From the NCBI RefSeq assembly GCF_011250565.1, contig NZ_JAANMS010000011.1:1-64000 (forward strand): DNA of 64,000 nucleotides, given 5' to 3'. How positions within the stretch are numbered: the stretch's first letter is position 1; the number at the start of each line of letters is the position of its first letter. The DNA comes from Nocardioides sp. IC4_145 (GTDB lineage Bacteria > Actinomycetota > Actinomycetes > Propionibacteriales > Nocardioidaceae). Positions 50,515 through 59,600 of the stretch are shown one piece after another. Both the position numbers and the translations under genes were made by a program. The notes beneath the pieces were generated by a model. That model was not told the origin of the DNA. It saw only the letters and a program-made list of their open reading frames with translations, and did not search any database.

Positions 50515-51429
50515 TCAGTTCGACCAGAGAGTGCTCGAGCCCTGCCAGTCGGCATGAGCACCGGTGTGGGCGATCGGCACGGCCTGCACGGTCGTCGGGT
50601 AGCTCTTGAAGACAGCCGGAAGCAGGGCGGTCCGCCCAAGCTGTAGACGGTCGAGCAGGAACTGGACCAGCGTCAGCTGCCCGAACGTGCGAGACCAGTC
50701 GGTCGACACCGCATCGAGGTCGGCGTGCACGCCGACCTTGGGCAGCCTCGGCGTGATCGTGTGAACCCGATTGAACAGCCGCCCATGGTGGGCGCAGGTG
50801 TTGCGCACCAGGTTGAGCGCCTTCAGCCAGCTCGCGAGCTGCGGTGCGCGCAGACCACACGCGTCGGCGACAGCGTCCTGGACCTGCCGGGGAGCGAAGC
50901 CGTAGAGGTAGGACAACCCGCCCCAATCGAGGACCTCGACGGCTGCCCAGACCGGGAGGCGTCCGCCGTACTTTTTGTGGTGATGGGCGACGAAGTCCTC
51001 GCGCGACCTGGCGAGCTCGTCGTGGTAGCCGGCGAGCCACTGGTCGTATTGGTTGCCGCTGCGGGCTGTGGGACCGAGGTGGTCTTGTTCGAGGTGAGCG
51101 CACGGATCGACGCTGCCGAGCTCGTGGCCGAGCAGGGCCCGCAGCGCCAGCTCGATTGGGGCGAGTACCGAGAATGTGGCTGCCCTCAGCCGTGCGTCGA
51201 ACTCGTAGAGCGCGACAACGTCATCGAGCTTGGTTCCCGGGTAGAAGTCGTCGACCCGGGTCCCGCTGGCCTGCTGCCTGAAGGGGTACCAGTAGCCGCT
51301 GAGCCGGTAGTAGTTGACTCGTCGCAGCGTCGCGACCGCCTTGACGCGGTCTCCGATGACCATGCCTCTGCCGGCGAGCAGGTCGACCTGCTCCTCGTAG
51401 GTGCGGAACGCCTTCACGTCACCGTGCAT
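50515..51429 (-). CDS. Abi_2-type abortive infection protein (HEPN-like RNase)
   Basis: A 304-residue protein of the AbiD/AbiF (Abi_2) family. The N-terminus YEEQVDLLAGRGMVIGDRVK, the conserved RVNYYRLSGYWYPFRQ, LYEFDARLRAATFSVLAPIE and the late NLVRNTCAHHGRLFNR block are all visible. RNTCAH gives the R-x4-H motif of HEPN ribonucleases. Members abort phage infection or act as RNA-cleaving toxins. It lies directly after the type I restriction genes on the opposite strand, so it is likely part of the same defence cargo. A stable hairpin sits in the gap upstream of it. Confidence 0.85.
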   Translation of the reverse strand: MHGDVKAFRTYEEQVDLLAGRGMVIGDRVKAVATLRRVNYYRLSGYWYPFRQQASGTRVDDFYPGTKLDDVVALYEFDARLRAATFSVLAPIELALRALLGHELGSVDPCAHLEQDHLGPTARSGNQYDQWLAGYHDELARSREDFVAHHHKKYGGRLPVWAAVEVLDWGGLSYLYGFAPRQVQDAVADACGLRAPQLASWLKALNLVRNTCAHHGRLFNRVHTITPRLPKVGVHADLDAVSTDWSRTFGQLTLVQFLLDRLQLGRTALLPAVFKSYPTTVQAVPIAHTGAHADWQGSSTLWSN

Positions 51430-51451
51430 GGCGGCCGTCCGGAAAAGTGAA

Positions 51452-51489
51452 GACCGGCCCTGGGCCTACCGAAGTAGGCGGAACCGGTC
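51452..51489 (-). repeat. extended hairpin between the RHH-YfbU gene and the Abi gene
   Basis: An inner stem GCCTAC-CGAA-GTAGGC (51464-51479) lies within an outer GACCGG/CCGGTC pair (51452-51457 and 51484-51489). It lies 23 bases upstream of the Abi start on the minus strand. It may terminate the preceding transcript or fold in the Abi 5' leader and limit its expression. Confidence 0.5.
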
Positions 51490-51537
51490 GTGATGGCGCA
51501 AGGCTACCACCACTCGGCTGCTCGCAGGTCATCTTGA

Positions 51538-52317
51538 TCAGTCCTCCGAGCGTCGCGACGGGTGCACCCGTGCGTCGCGGATCTGCTGCAGCTCCTCGGC
51601 CGAGAGCAGGTAGTCGTGCCGGTCCAGCCCCCCGCGGCGCTCGCGGCCGTCCATGATCCGTCGGTACTCCGCCAGCATCCTCAGGTAGGTGTCGAGCATC
51701 GGCCAGTGCGAGTTGCCCCCATCGGCACGCGCGACCTGGTCGCGCAGCTCGGTCCACCGCTCGGGCTCGCGCATTTGGAACTCGACGTAGTCGGCCATGT
51801 GCCCCTCGAGTGAATCATTGAAGTCGAAGCCCCGGAACTCCAGGGCGCGGGCCAGCTCCTCGTCGACCGGCGTGCCCTCCTTCGCCAGGTGATCGATGCT
51901 GTAGGTCAGCATCCGGAACATCTGCAGGATGTCGATCACCCGCTTGCAGTCGCGTCGCGACAGCTCGGTCCGGAACCCGGCCACCTCGTAGGAGTACTCC
52001 CCGGTGAAGCCGTCCTCCAGGATCTGTGCACGCATCAGCTGGTACTCGCGGTCGCCGTCGACGTCGTTCGCGTCCTCGGGCAGGACCCGCGCGAGGATCC
52101 TGTGCAGCAGAGAGAGGACCTGACGGTCGACAAGCCTCATGCTCTCCGGGGCGGGCTCCTCGCTGCGCCGCCGCACCTGCTCCTCGTCGTAGACGGGCAC
52201 GACGGCCTCCATGAGCAGGTCCCGGACGAACTCGCTGAGGGTCACTCCCTCGTCGTCCGCCATCTCCTTGAGCTGGTCGCGGACCCGGTCGTCCACGCGA
52301 ATGTTCAGAACAGCCAT
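51538..52317 (-). CDS. ribbon-helix-helix/YfbU-family protein
   Basis: A 259-residue protein. The first 45 residues (MAVLNIRVDDRVRDQLKEMA, DDEGVTLSEFVRDLLMEAVV) form a ribbon-helix-helix DNA-binding domain. The rest is YfbU-like: LVDRQVLSLLHRILARVLPE, ILEDGFTGEYSYEVAGFRTE, VIDILQMFRMLTYSIDHLAK and MLDTYLRMLAEYRRIMDG. YfbU proteins are of unknown function; fused to an RHH they look like an autoregulated DNA-binding effector. A GGGAGG site precedes the ATG, and a perfect palindrome (52336-52366) sits just upstream, as expected for RHH autorepression. Located in the defence-like cargo. Confidence 0.8.
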   Translation of the reverse strand: MAVLNIRVDDRVRDQLKEMADDEGVTLSEFVRDLLMEAVVPVYDEEQVRRRSEEPAPESMRLVDRQVLSLLHRILARVLPEDANDVDGDREYQLMRAQILEDGFTGEYSYEVAGFRTELSRRDCKRVIDILQMFRMLTYSIDHLAKEGTPVDEELARALEFRGFDFNDSLEGHMADYVEFQMREPERWTELRDQVARADGGNSHWPMLDTYLRMLAEYRRIMDGRERRGGLDRHDYLLSAEELQQIRDARVHPSRRSED

Positions 52318-52335
52318 CTCGACCTCCCGTAAGAC

Positions 52336-52366
52336 TGTATGACGCTGAGCGTAGCACCGTCATACA
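52336..52366. promoter_or_regulatory. palindromic operator of the RHH-YfbU gene
   Basis: TGTATGAC (52336-52343) and GTCATACA (52359-52366) are perfect 8-base inverted arms with 15 bases between them, 19 bases upstream of the RHH-YfbU start. RHH repressors bind such paired half-sites cooperatively. TATGAC on the minus strand may also be the -10 element. Confidence 0.6.
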
Positions 52367-52393
52367 ATGCGTGCGAGGATCGAGTTTTCGGCG

Positions 52394-53218
52394 TCAACTG
52401 CCGGTTGCCTCGCTGGCCAAGTGGCGGTGCATGGCGGCGAGCCTCGCCTGCGGCTCGGGGTGGCTGGCGAACCAGCGCCGCTCAAGGCGCGCCCACGCTC
52501 GGTCGAGCACACCATCGGGCAGTCGTCGAACGACGCTGTCCTCGTAGAACCGCATCAGTTCGGCTGCGGCGTCCAGGTCGCGCGTCAGGCTGATGGCGAA
52601 CAGATCGGCCGCGATCTCCTCCCGGCGATCGAAGGCGACGCGCAGGCCGAGGAACGCCACGGCGGCAGTCATCGTGGCCACCATCGCCGGACCGGCCAGC
52701 TGCGGCGCGGCCACGACCGCGGTGACGGTGAGGCCGGCGCCGGCGAGCACGAGCACCAGGTAGCCGAGCACCCACGCGTAGCGCGCCGCGGCCGATGTCC
52801 GATCACGTCGGAGGACGTGGGCGAGCTCGTGCGCAGCCAGGCTCTCCACCGCGGCGCAGCTGAGCCCGGTGAGTGCGACCTGCGCGAACACCACGGTGGC
52901 CGGGTGTCCTGCGCGGAAGCGGGTCACGGCCAGCCCGCCGACACCCACGCCTCGGTCGTCGCCGCCGGTGGGCGCACCGAGGATCGCGACGACGTCCGTG
53001 GCGGGCGCTGCCACCTTCGCGCGCTCAGCGACGGCCGCCATCGCCGCGGCGGCCCGCTGTTGCAGTGCCTGGTCGACCGGCTCGGCGACAAGGCGGGCAC
53101 GCCAGCCCTGCCACCAGGTGGCCAGGACCTTGGCCAGCGCCGCGACCACCACGGCTGCGCCGCCCAGGTAGGCGATCGCCACGACGATGAGGAGCACGTT
53201 GGCCGCCGGGTCGGACAC
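52394..53218 (-). CDS. M48-type membrane zinc metalloprotease
   Basis: A 274-residue protein. It has an N-terminal span (VLLIVVAIAYLGGAAVVVAA), then a zinc-peptidase domain with VESLAAHELAHVLRRDRTSA (HExxH), two further spans (about 145-165 and 170-190) and a downstream REEIAADLFAI that supplies the third ligand. A conserved SHPEPQARLAAM lies near the C-terminus. This is the HtpX/M48 layout, with the active site facing the cytosol. It lies upstream of the RHH-YfbU gene and may process membrane or regulatory proteins. Any role in defence or conjugation is unproven. Confidence 0.82.
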   Translation of the reverse strand: MSDPAANVLLIVVAIAYLGGAAVVVAALAKVLATWWQGWRARLVAEPVDQALQQRAAAAMAAVAERAKVAAPATDVVAILGAPTGGDDRGVGVGGLAVTRFRAGHPATVVFAQVALTGLSCAAVESLAAHELAHVLRRDRTSAAARYAWVLGYLVLVLAGAGLTVTAVVAAPQLAGPAMVATMTAAVAFLGLRVAFDRREEIAADLFAISLTRDLDAAAELMRFYEDSVVRRLPDGVLDRAWARLERRWFASHPEPQARLAAMHRHLASEATGS

Positions 53219-53365
53219 GGCGTTATGCCTTGACGGCCGCGGTGACGGGATCGCTCAGAATCGCTCTGACACAACGCGGCCGCGCCGCGGTGCCCATCAG
53301 ACCCGGTTTCCGGTCGCTCAGCGGCGTTCTGAGCCCGATTCGCGCATCGAGCGGGGCCTTCGGCG

Positions 53366-53734
53366 TCATCTCGACGCGGTGGGAGCGAGTCCCACATCGG
53401 GCGCCGACGTCGCCGGCGCGATGGCACGGTCCTCCGCCTCGCGGCCCCGGGCGGCTGTCGCAGGCTGCTCGATGTCGCCGGCCGCGTCGACCAACTGGCG
53501 GTGCTCCTCGGCGCTGGGGACGCCGTAGCGGCGCTCGGCCATCGCCTCGACCTGCGCCACGGCGCTCCACGCGTACCTGCCGGAGCCGTGGGAGTAGCAG
53601 GCGTTGAGGTGCTCGCGCGCGTGCCCGAGCTCCTTCTTGCTCGAGCGCGGGTGCTCGCCGAGGGCCTTGAGAGCGCGCTGTGCGCGACCAATGGCCTGCG
53701 ATCGCTCCTTCATCTGCATCGTCGCCTCTGTCAT
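53366..53734 (-). CDS. hypothetical protein
   Basis: A 122-residue protein. The N-terminal half is helical and basic (MKERSQAIGRAQRALKALGE, HAREHLNACYSHGSGRYAWS). The C-terminal half is low-complexity and Ala/Glu-rich. ATG 53734 overlaps the stop of the upstream gene (ATGA), placing it at the end of the virD4-containing unit. No family was recognised. Confidence 0.55.
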   Translation of the reverse strand: MTEATMQMKERSQAIGRAQRALKALGEHPRSSKKELGHAREHLNACYSHGSGRYAWSAVAQVEAMAERRYGVPSAEEHRQLVDAAGDIEQPATAARGREAEDRAIAPATSAPDVGLAPTASR

Positions 53735-54429
53735 TCGCGCGGTCCCTTCTCAGTTCGGGTGCGCGGCTGCGCACCGAGCGGGTCTTCCTTGATCTCGCCG
53801 GTGTCCAGGTCGACCTCGACTAGGCGTGGTCGACCAGTCGGCTCGGGCTGGTCGTAGGCCCGCCGGTTGACGGGCAGCGCGTCGACGTCGTGGGCGAAGG
53901 CGTTCTCACGGCGCTGGGTACTGGCCTCGCCGAGGTGCTCGTTGTGCCGCGGCCTGGCCGGCCAGCTTTTGTGTTCGTCGTCGCAGTGGGAGCGCAGCCG
54001 GTTGCGCATGCGGTCAGTGAATGCCGGCAGGCAGTAGCGGTGCCACTCCTCGAGGGCGTCGCTGGTCATCGCGAGTCCGGCGCGGCGGCGCTGGTCGGCC
54101 AGGACCGCGATTTCGTGGACCAGGTGCGGGTGTAGGGGCCAGCAGCTGGGAATCAGTCCGAAGACGTCCCAGGTGTACTCGCGGTTGAGCCAGATCACGA
54201 CGTCCTCGAGCCACTCCCACAGCTGGTGGCGCAGCTCGGGGTCCAGGCACGTGGCCGGCTCCCACGGCCGTGGCAGCAGGGCATGGTTACCCAGGGCCTT
54301 CTTCTGCTCCTCGGTGCCGTTGATGGCGATGTGGAGCTCGCGGTAAGCCAGCCGGACGTGCTTTCCCGGAACGGGGAACGCGTAGACCATCGGGGTGGGT
54401 GCTGCCCGGCGGGCCTGTTCGGTGGTCAC
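53731..54429 (-). CDS. conserved conjugation-region protein, function unknown
   Basis: A 232-residue soluble protein. The most distinctive segments are FPVPGKHVRLAYRELHIAIN, LWEWLEDVVIWLNREYTWDV and IPSCWPLHPHLVHEIAVLAD followed by QRRRAGLAM. The Trp/Pro-rich CWPLHP block resembles proteins found downstream of VirD4 in actinobacterial conjugative plasmids, where they may help DNA export. GTG 54429 overlaps the virD4 stop by 4 bases, so they are co-translated. No enzymatic motif is seen. Confidence 0.65.
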   Translation of the reverse strand: MTTEQARRAAPTPMVYAFPVPGKHVRLAYRELHIAINGTEEQKKALGNHALLPRPWEPATCLDPELRHQLWEWLEDVVIWLNREYTWDVFGLIPSCWPLHPHLVHEIAVLADQRRRAGLAMTSDALEEWHRYCLPAFTDRMRNRLRSHCDDEHKSWPARPRHNEHLGEASTQRRENAFAHDVDALPVNRRAYDQPEPTGRPRLVEVDLDTGEIKEDPLGAQPRTRTEKGPRE

Positions 54430-55916
54430 AGCTCACTCCTTGTCGAGTCGGTCTCGTCGTCGACGAAGCCGAGGCGGCGGGCCTCGACGAGGGCAGCGGT
54501 CGCCCGGGCTTCGGGGGTGATGATCATGCGGCGGTCGTTGGTCAACCGCGCCCGCAGGGCGCGCTGGTCGGCCAGCAGGTTCTCGCCGGCCGTGCCCTCC
54601 ACGCAGCGGTGGAGCGCCGCGATGATCGGCTTGCCGTTCTCAGCGATCACCAGGGCTCGCCGCTCGGGTAGCTGGCGGACCTCCTCGGGCCGCATGATCG
54701 GGATGTCGTCGCCGGAGAAGTTGCGGCTGCCACCGTTGAACCCGCCGGTGGAGTGGGTGACCCGGCCGATGCGGACGGTTCCGAGCAGGTCGGAGATCTC
54801 CTGGTTGAACGCGACGTCCTTGGATCCGCCGAACATCACCAGGGTGTTGGTGAGGCCGAGCAGCGCCCGGGCCTCGTGCTCGCCGAAGATGCTCGTCAGC
54901 TGGGGCCGGGTCTGGGCGGCCCAGATGAACGACAGCCCCAGGGCACGCTCGTTGGCCATACGGGTCCGCAGGGTCGGCAGCGGCGCGGTCGACGGCAGCT
55001 CGTCGAGCACCGAGACCAGGGGCGGACACAGCCGGCCACCCCACGGGGAGTTGTTGGCCAGCAGCGACCCGGTGTCTAGGACGTGTTCGGCCACCGCAGT
55101 CATGAGCGGGCTGGCCGAGGCGTAGGGGTCTTCGCGGCCCAGCAGGTAGATGGTCCCGCGGCGGCGGATCACGTCGGCCAGGTCGGTGGCCGGGTGCCCG
55201 GGACTGGGGACGCAGCGGCGGCGGATGTCGGCCTGGAAGAACAGCGACACCGCCTGCTGCACGGTGGTGACGGTGTTGCCGGCGGTGCGGTCGTCACCGT
55301 TGAGCGCCCCGTGCAGCAGGCCGTGCCAGAACGGCTCGGCGTGCGGGTGCCGGCGCAGGATCTCCATCGGCTGGGTAGCGGCCGTCGGGTTCGCGACCCA
55401 CTGCAGGACGTCCTCGAGGGTCTTCCCGGTCAGGGCCGCGGCGTGGAAGTAGCCCTGCAGCACCTTCGCCGACTCCGCGGCGTAGAACCGGGCGGCATCG
55501 TCCCCGGTGCCGCCGGTGATCGCACCCTTGACGGTGCCGGCGGTGAAGGCCTTGGCTCGCCGCTCGGCGACCTTGGGGTCCACGCAGCCGGCGATCGGGT
55601 CCCAGATCAGCTCGTCGACCCCATGCCCCCAGATGCCCTCGGCCAGGCCGAACGGGTCGAGGACCACGCACGGCCGGTCGTCGCGGGAGCGTTCGGTGAG
55701 GCTGAGTAGCAGGTCCTCGACCTTCGTCAGGGTCACCAGGGCAGCGCCCGGGGCGCCGAGCAGAGCCGGGGTGAGCAGGTCGAGGGTCTTGCCGGAGCCC
55801 TGCGGTCCGATCACGCCGGCGGTGCGGTCCCACGGGACCCACAGCTCGCCGCCGCGCGGCTCGTGTGCGTCGCCGATGCGCCAGCCCACGCCCAGCGGGT
55901 TGAACCTCAGCTTCAT
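54426..55916 (-). CDS. VirD4/TraG-type coupling protein
   Basis: A 496-residue ATPase that would bring the relaxase-DNA complex to the secretion channel. Walker A is TAGVIGPQGSGKTLDLLTPA (about 37-44) and Walker B PPLVSVLDELPSTAPLPTL. Other family blocks are VVLDPFGLAEGIWGHGVDEL, IIRRRGTIYLLGREDPYA-like and ERALGLSFIWAAQTRPQLTS. It has no N-terminal membrane helices of its own. These may be provided by the membrane protein encoded just upstream (55919-56527). The start ATG has a GGGGGAG site. Confidence 0.9.
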   Translation of the reverse strand: MKLRFNPLGVGWRIGDAHEPRGGELWVPWDRTAGVIGPQGSGKTLDLLTPALLGAPGAALVTLTKVEDLLLSLTERSRDDRPCVVLDPFGLAEGIWGHGVDELIWDPIAGCVDPKVAERRAKAFTAGTVKGAITGGTGDDAARFYAAESAKVLQGYFHAAALTGKTLEDVLQWVANPTAATQPMEILRRHPHAEPFWHGLLHGALNGDDRTAGNTVTTVQQAVSLFFQADIRRRCVPSPGHPATDLADVIRRRGTIYLLGREDPYASASPLMTAVAEHVLDTGSLLANNSPWGGRLCPPLVSVLDELPSTAPLPTLRTRMANERALGLSFIWAAQTRPQLTSIFGEHEARALLGLTNTLVMFGGSKDVAFNQEISDLLGTVRIGRVTHSTGGFNGGSRNFSGDDIPIMRPEEVRQLPERRALVIAENGKPIIAALHRCVEGTAGENLLADQRALRARLTNDRRMIITPEARATAALVEARRLGFVDDETDSTRSEL

Positions 55917-55918
55917 CG

Positions 55919-56527
55919 CTACTCCCCCGCCGATCGATGCGTGCGGCAGCCGTACTGGAGCCACGGGCTGAGCCCGTGGCCGAGCTGCGGCCCGGCTCGT
56001 TCGGTGAGGTCGCCGGCGGCGCGCTGGACGGGTGCCGTCGTGGCGGTGGTGTGCTTGCCGTAGAGGTCGGGCCGGACAATGCCGGCGACCTCGCGCAGCC
56101 GGGTGACGCCCAGCAGTTTCTCGGCCTCTCCGGCGGTGGCCATGCCGCGCATGCGTCCCGGGCCCCAGCGCTGGTAGGCCCACACGCCGACCCAGATCGT
56201 GGCGGTCAGCAGGGCGGCCTTGGTGAGCGCGAGGCTGGCCCACATCAGACCGCGGCCAGCAAGGTCGTCGGGGGTGGGTGTGGGTAGTCCGGCGTCGGCG
56301 TGGCCGCTGAGCACGCCGGGGAGGCTGGTCCAGAAGGCGGTCCCGATCGGTGAGGGGAACGCGCCGGCGTTGGCGTCCGGCCAGGTCCACCCGGCTCCGG
56401 CGAGCAGGTTCGCGACCGATCGGCCGAGCTGGATGCCGATGACGATGACGAACAGCGTCGCCAGGGCGACGGCTACAGGGATCTCCCAGGTCCAGGGGTA
56501 CGGGTCGCGTCGTCGCTCTCGCTGCAT
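55919..56527 (-). CDS. membrane protein partnered with VirD4
   Basis: A 202-residue protein with spans at about 14-36 (WEIPVAVALATLFVIVIGIQ) and 95-118 (LMWASLALTKAALLTATIWV), and a cytosolic basic tail (RMRGMATAGEAEKLLGVTRL, REVAGIVRPDLYG). It ends 2 bases before the soluble-type VirD4 starts, so the two may together equal a normal two-TM VirD4. Upstream at 56572 is a copy of the TAGGTGAC motif. Confidence 0.7.
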   Translation of the reverse strand: MQRERRRDPYPWTWEIPVAVALATLFVIVIGIQLGRSVANLLAGAGWTWPDANAGAFPSPIGTAFWTSLPGVLSGHADAGLPTPTPDDLAGRGLMWASLALTKAALLTATIWVGVWAYQRWGPGRMRGMATAGEAEKLLGVTRLREVAGIVRPDLYGKHTTATTAPVQRAAGDLTERAGPQLGHGLSPWLQYGCRTHRSAGE

Positions 56528-56571
56528 TGGATTCCACCTCCAGGAATCGTGGGTGGTCGAAGTTCTGGCTG

Positions 56572-56581
56572 GTCACCTATG
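56572..56581 (-). promoter_or_regulatory. TAGGTGAC element upstream of the VirD4 unit
   Basis: GTCACCTATG on the plus strand (CATAGGTGAC toward the downstream gene) differs by one base from the CCTAGGTGAC sites near ssb and traA. It lies about 45 bases upstream of the membrane-protein ATG, in the same orientation relative to the gene as the copy at 37490. Confidence 0.5.
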
Positions 56582-56603
56582 TGCCGGGAGCGTCCGGCAG
56601 CGA

Positions 56604-59600
56604 TCAGACGGAGCGGGTCGGGTTCGAGGCGTTCTCAGCCAGCCAGGTCGAGGGGTCGACGTTGTCGGGTCCGTAGATCGAGCCGTTCGTGAGGTGGACC
56701 TCGAAGTGGAGGTGGCACCCGGAGACGTTGCCTTCCTTGCCGACCTGGCCGATCGGCTCGCCGGCGGCGACGGTCTGGCCGCGGCTGACGCTGACGCTCT
56801 GCATGTGCGCGTACCAGGTGGTCAGCGAGCCGGCGCCGTTGGTGACCTTGACCAGCTGCGGGCCGGTCCAGCCCTGGCTGGTGTCGATCTCGATGGTGCC
56901 GGCGTGGGCGGCGTAGACGGTCGTGCCGCAGGGCGCGGGAAAGTCGGTTCCGGTGTGCCAGTTGGACCAGTAGGGCCCGGTCTCGTGCCAGTTGTGGTTG
57001 TCGGTGCCGATGTACTGCGCGGGAACCGGGTAGACCACCTCGTCGCAGGACGCGCCCTCGAGACCGATCGGGGTGACCTTGGCGTCGGGCAGCACGTTGA
57101 TGTGCGGGTGGTCCATGTGGTTCGCGGTGGCCGAGCCCCGGTCCTCCATCCGCCGCCAGCCCTCGTCGGCCCGCGCGACCGACCAGATGCGCTGGTACCA
57201 GATGATGTAGTCGATCCCGAGCGCGCGCGCGTGGGCCTGCGCGTACGCCACGAGCGCGTCCCCCTGGGCCTTGCCGGCGGGCGTGAGCGGCACCATGAAG
57301 TCGGCCGCGAGCCCGGCCGGGTGGCCGTTGGGGTCGGTGGCGCTCTCGCGGTAGCCGCCGACGGTCTTGATGTCGAACATCGGGCCGAGGATGTTGACCA
57401 GCTGCGTCAGCTGCGGCTTGACCGGGCCGAGGTTGTAGCTGGTCGCCTGCGCCACCGCGCAGCCCGCGCTGCTGCCGGCGGTGGTGGCGACCACAAGCGG
57501 GTGGTCGGCGAGCTTGCTGGCCTGCGTGCTGTTGTCGACCTCGGCGCTGGCCCAGGTGAGGTCGGCGCCGTAGATGTGGTCGATCGGCGCGTCCTGCTTG
57601 GGCTTCTTGCAGGGCTCTGCCGATCCACCGAAGGCGTTGGTGAGCTCGGGGGTGAGCGCGCAGTGAGAGGAGTTGTTGCCGTCCTTGCCGTCGTTGAAGT
57701 CGCCCAGGATCACCGCCGGGATCCCGGTGCCGGCGAGCTCGGTCATGGTGGCCAGCTGGCGGCGCAGCGCCTCCTTGCGGTGCCCGGCGGCGTTCCCGTG
57801 GGTATCGGCCGGGTTGTGGATGCTCCACACCCAGATGACCTGGCCGGTGGTCGTCGACGTCAGCTGCACCAGGGGCATGCCGACGTCCTTGCCGCCGAAG
57901 TAGGGAATGTCGACGAGGCGGCCGTCGGTCTGCTTCCACTCGTTGCGGTCCCAGATAACCCGGTTCTGCGCCTTCCCGCTGGCCGGGTAGATCCCCCACT
58001 TGGCCGCGTATTCGTTCTCCAGCGCCTTGGCCTGCGGGCCGTGCACCTCCTGGAGGCCGGCGATCGTGACGCCTGCCTTCTCGATCGTGCGCACGGCCCC
58101 GGGCAGTCGCTTGTCCCAGGTGTCGTAGCCGGGCCGCTCCCCCGCCTTGTCGGTGTGGCCGGCGCCGAGCAGGTTGAGGGTGCCGACGGTGACCGGGTTG
58201 ACGGTCTCGCCCTGGCAGTTGGCCACGTTCGTGGCCGAGCCGTCGGGAAGGTCGGGAAGGTCGCCGCCGAGCAGATCGGTGATGTCGCCGGCGACGTCCT
58301 CCCACTGGGCGTAGGCATCGGGGTAGCCGGAGCGCTGCACGGCCTGGGCCGCCTGGGTCAGCGGCATCTTCTGCCAGCCCGGGATGTCGAGCAGTCCGGG
58401 GTTGCCGGTGTGCTGGGCTTCACCGAAGAAGGCCCGCGCCGCGAGGACCGGGTTGGTGACCTCGGCGCGGCTGCCCCAGCCGGTCGAGGGGCGCTGCTGA
58501 AACAGGCCGCCGGAGTCGCGGTCGCCGCCGGTGAGGTTGACCAGCTTGGACTCCTGGATCGCGGTGGCGATCGCTATCTGCAGCCCGCGGCGAGGCACCT
58601 GGAGGTCGCGGGCGACCCGGGCGATGGTGATCGCGTTGCGGGCTTGCTCGGCGGTCATCGTCGGGTAGCTGGAGGCGAACCGCAGCCGCATCAGCTGGGC
58701 GAGCACGTCCCCGGATGGCGGCTCAGCCGCCGTCCTCGTGGTGTGGGCGGCGTTCACCACGCCATCGCTGGTGGCCGCGGTTGTGCGCGCGCTCTCGGGG
58801 CCGACGCCGTTCATGGAGAGGCGGGCGGAGATCCAGTGGTGGTCGGAGACCATCATTCCGGACCATCCCCGCTCGAGGCGCACGCCCTGGTGCTGGGGGA
58901 AGAAGACGAAGTCGACCGCGTGATTGTGCCAGCCGTAGCCGGCGGCCTTCATCTTCGCGGCCGCCGCCCACGGCAGGTCGGTGTAGGAGGCGTGGGTGTT
59001 CATGTCGCCGCCGATGAGCACAGGGCCGTGGGCGGCGAGCGAGTTGCGCAGCTGCAGCAGGATGTCCATGCCGGCGCCGTACTGCTGGGGCCGGGTCAGC
59101 GGCGGGTTCCCGTGCTGCCGGGGGTACTTGTGCGGGTTGGTCATGTGGTGGGTGGAGATGACCGAGACCACGGCGCCGTCGGCGCGCTCGAGGATCACCC
59201 ACGTGGCGAACCGGTCCCAGGTGACCGCCCGGCCCTGGTAGTAGGCGTTGTCAGAGACGACGAGGGTGACCCGGCCGCCGTTGGCCTTGGACCAGGTGTC
59301 GCGCTTCCAGAGCACGACGTTGCCCATGGAGTTGTTGTCGCCGGTGTGGTCGGAGACCCGAAACGCGCCGTAGCCGGGGGCGGCGGCCTCGATCTGTGCC
59401 AGGCTCCGCCCGCTCGCCTCGTTGAGGGTGACGAAGTCGGGGTTGGTCGAGAGGACCTTGGGCATGGACGCGCGGAAGCCGTCCAGGCCGGACCGGCGCG
59501 GGATGTTGGCCTGCGCCAGGGTGACCTTGCCCTTGACTGGGCCGCCGACGGGCCCATCGATGACGCCGAGGTCGCCGAGCTCGGTGGGGGCGGTCTGGTT

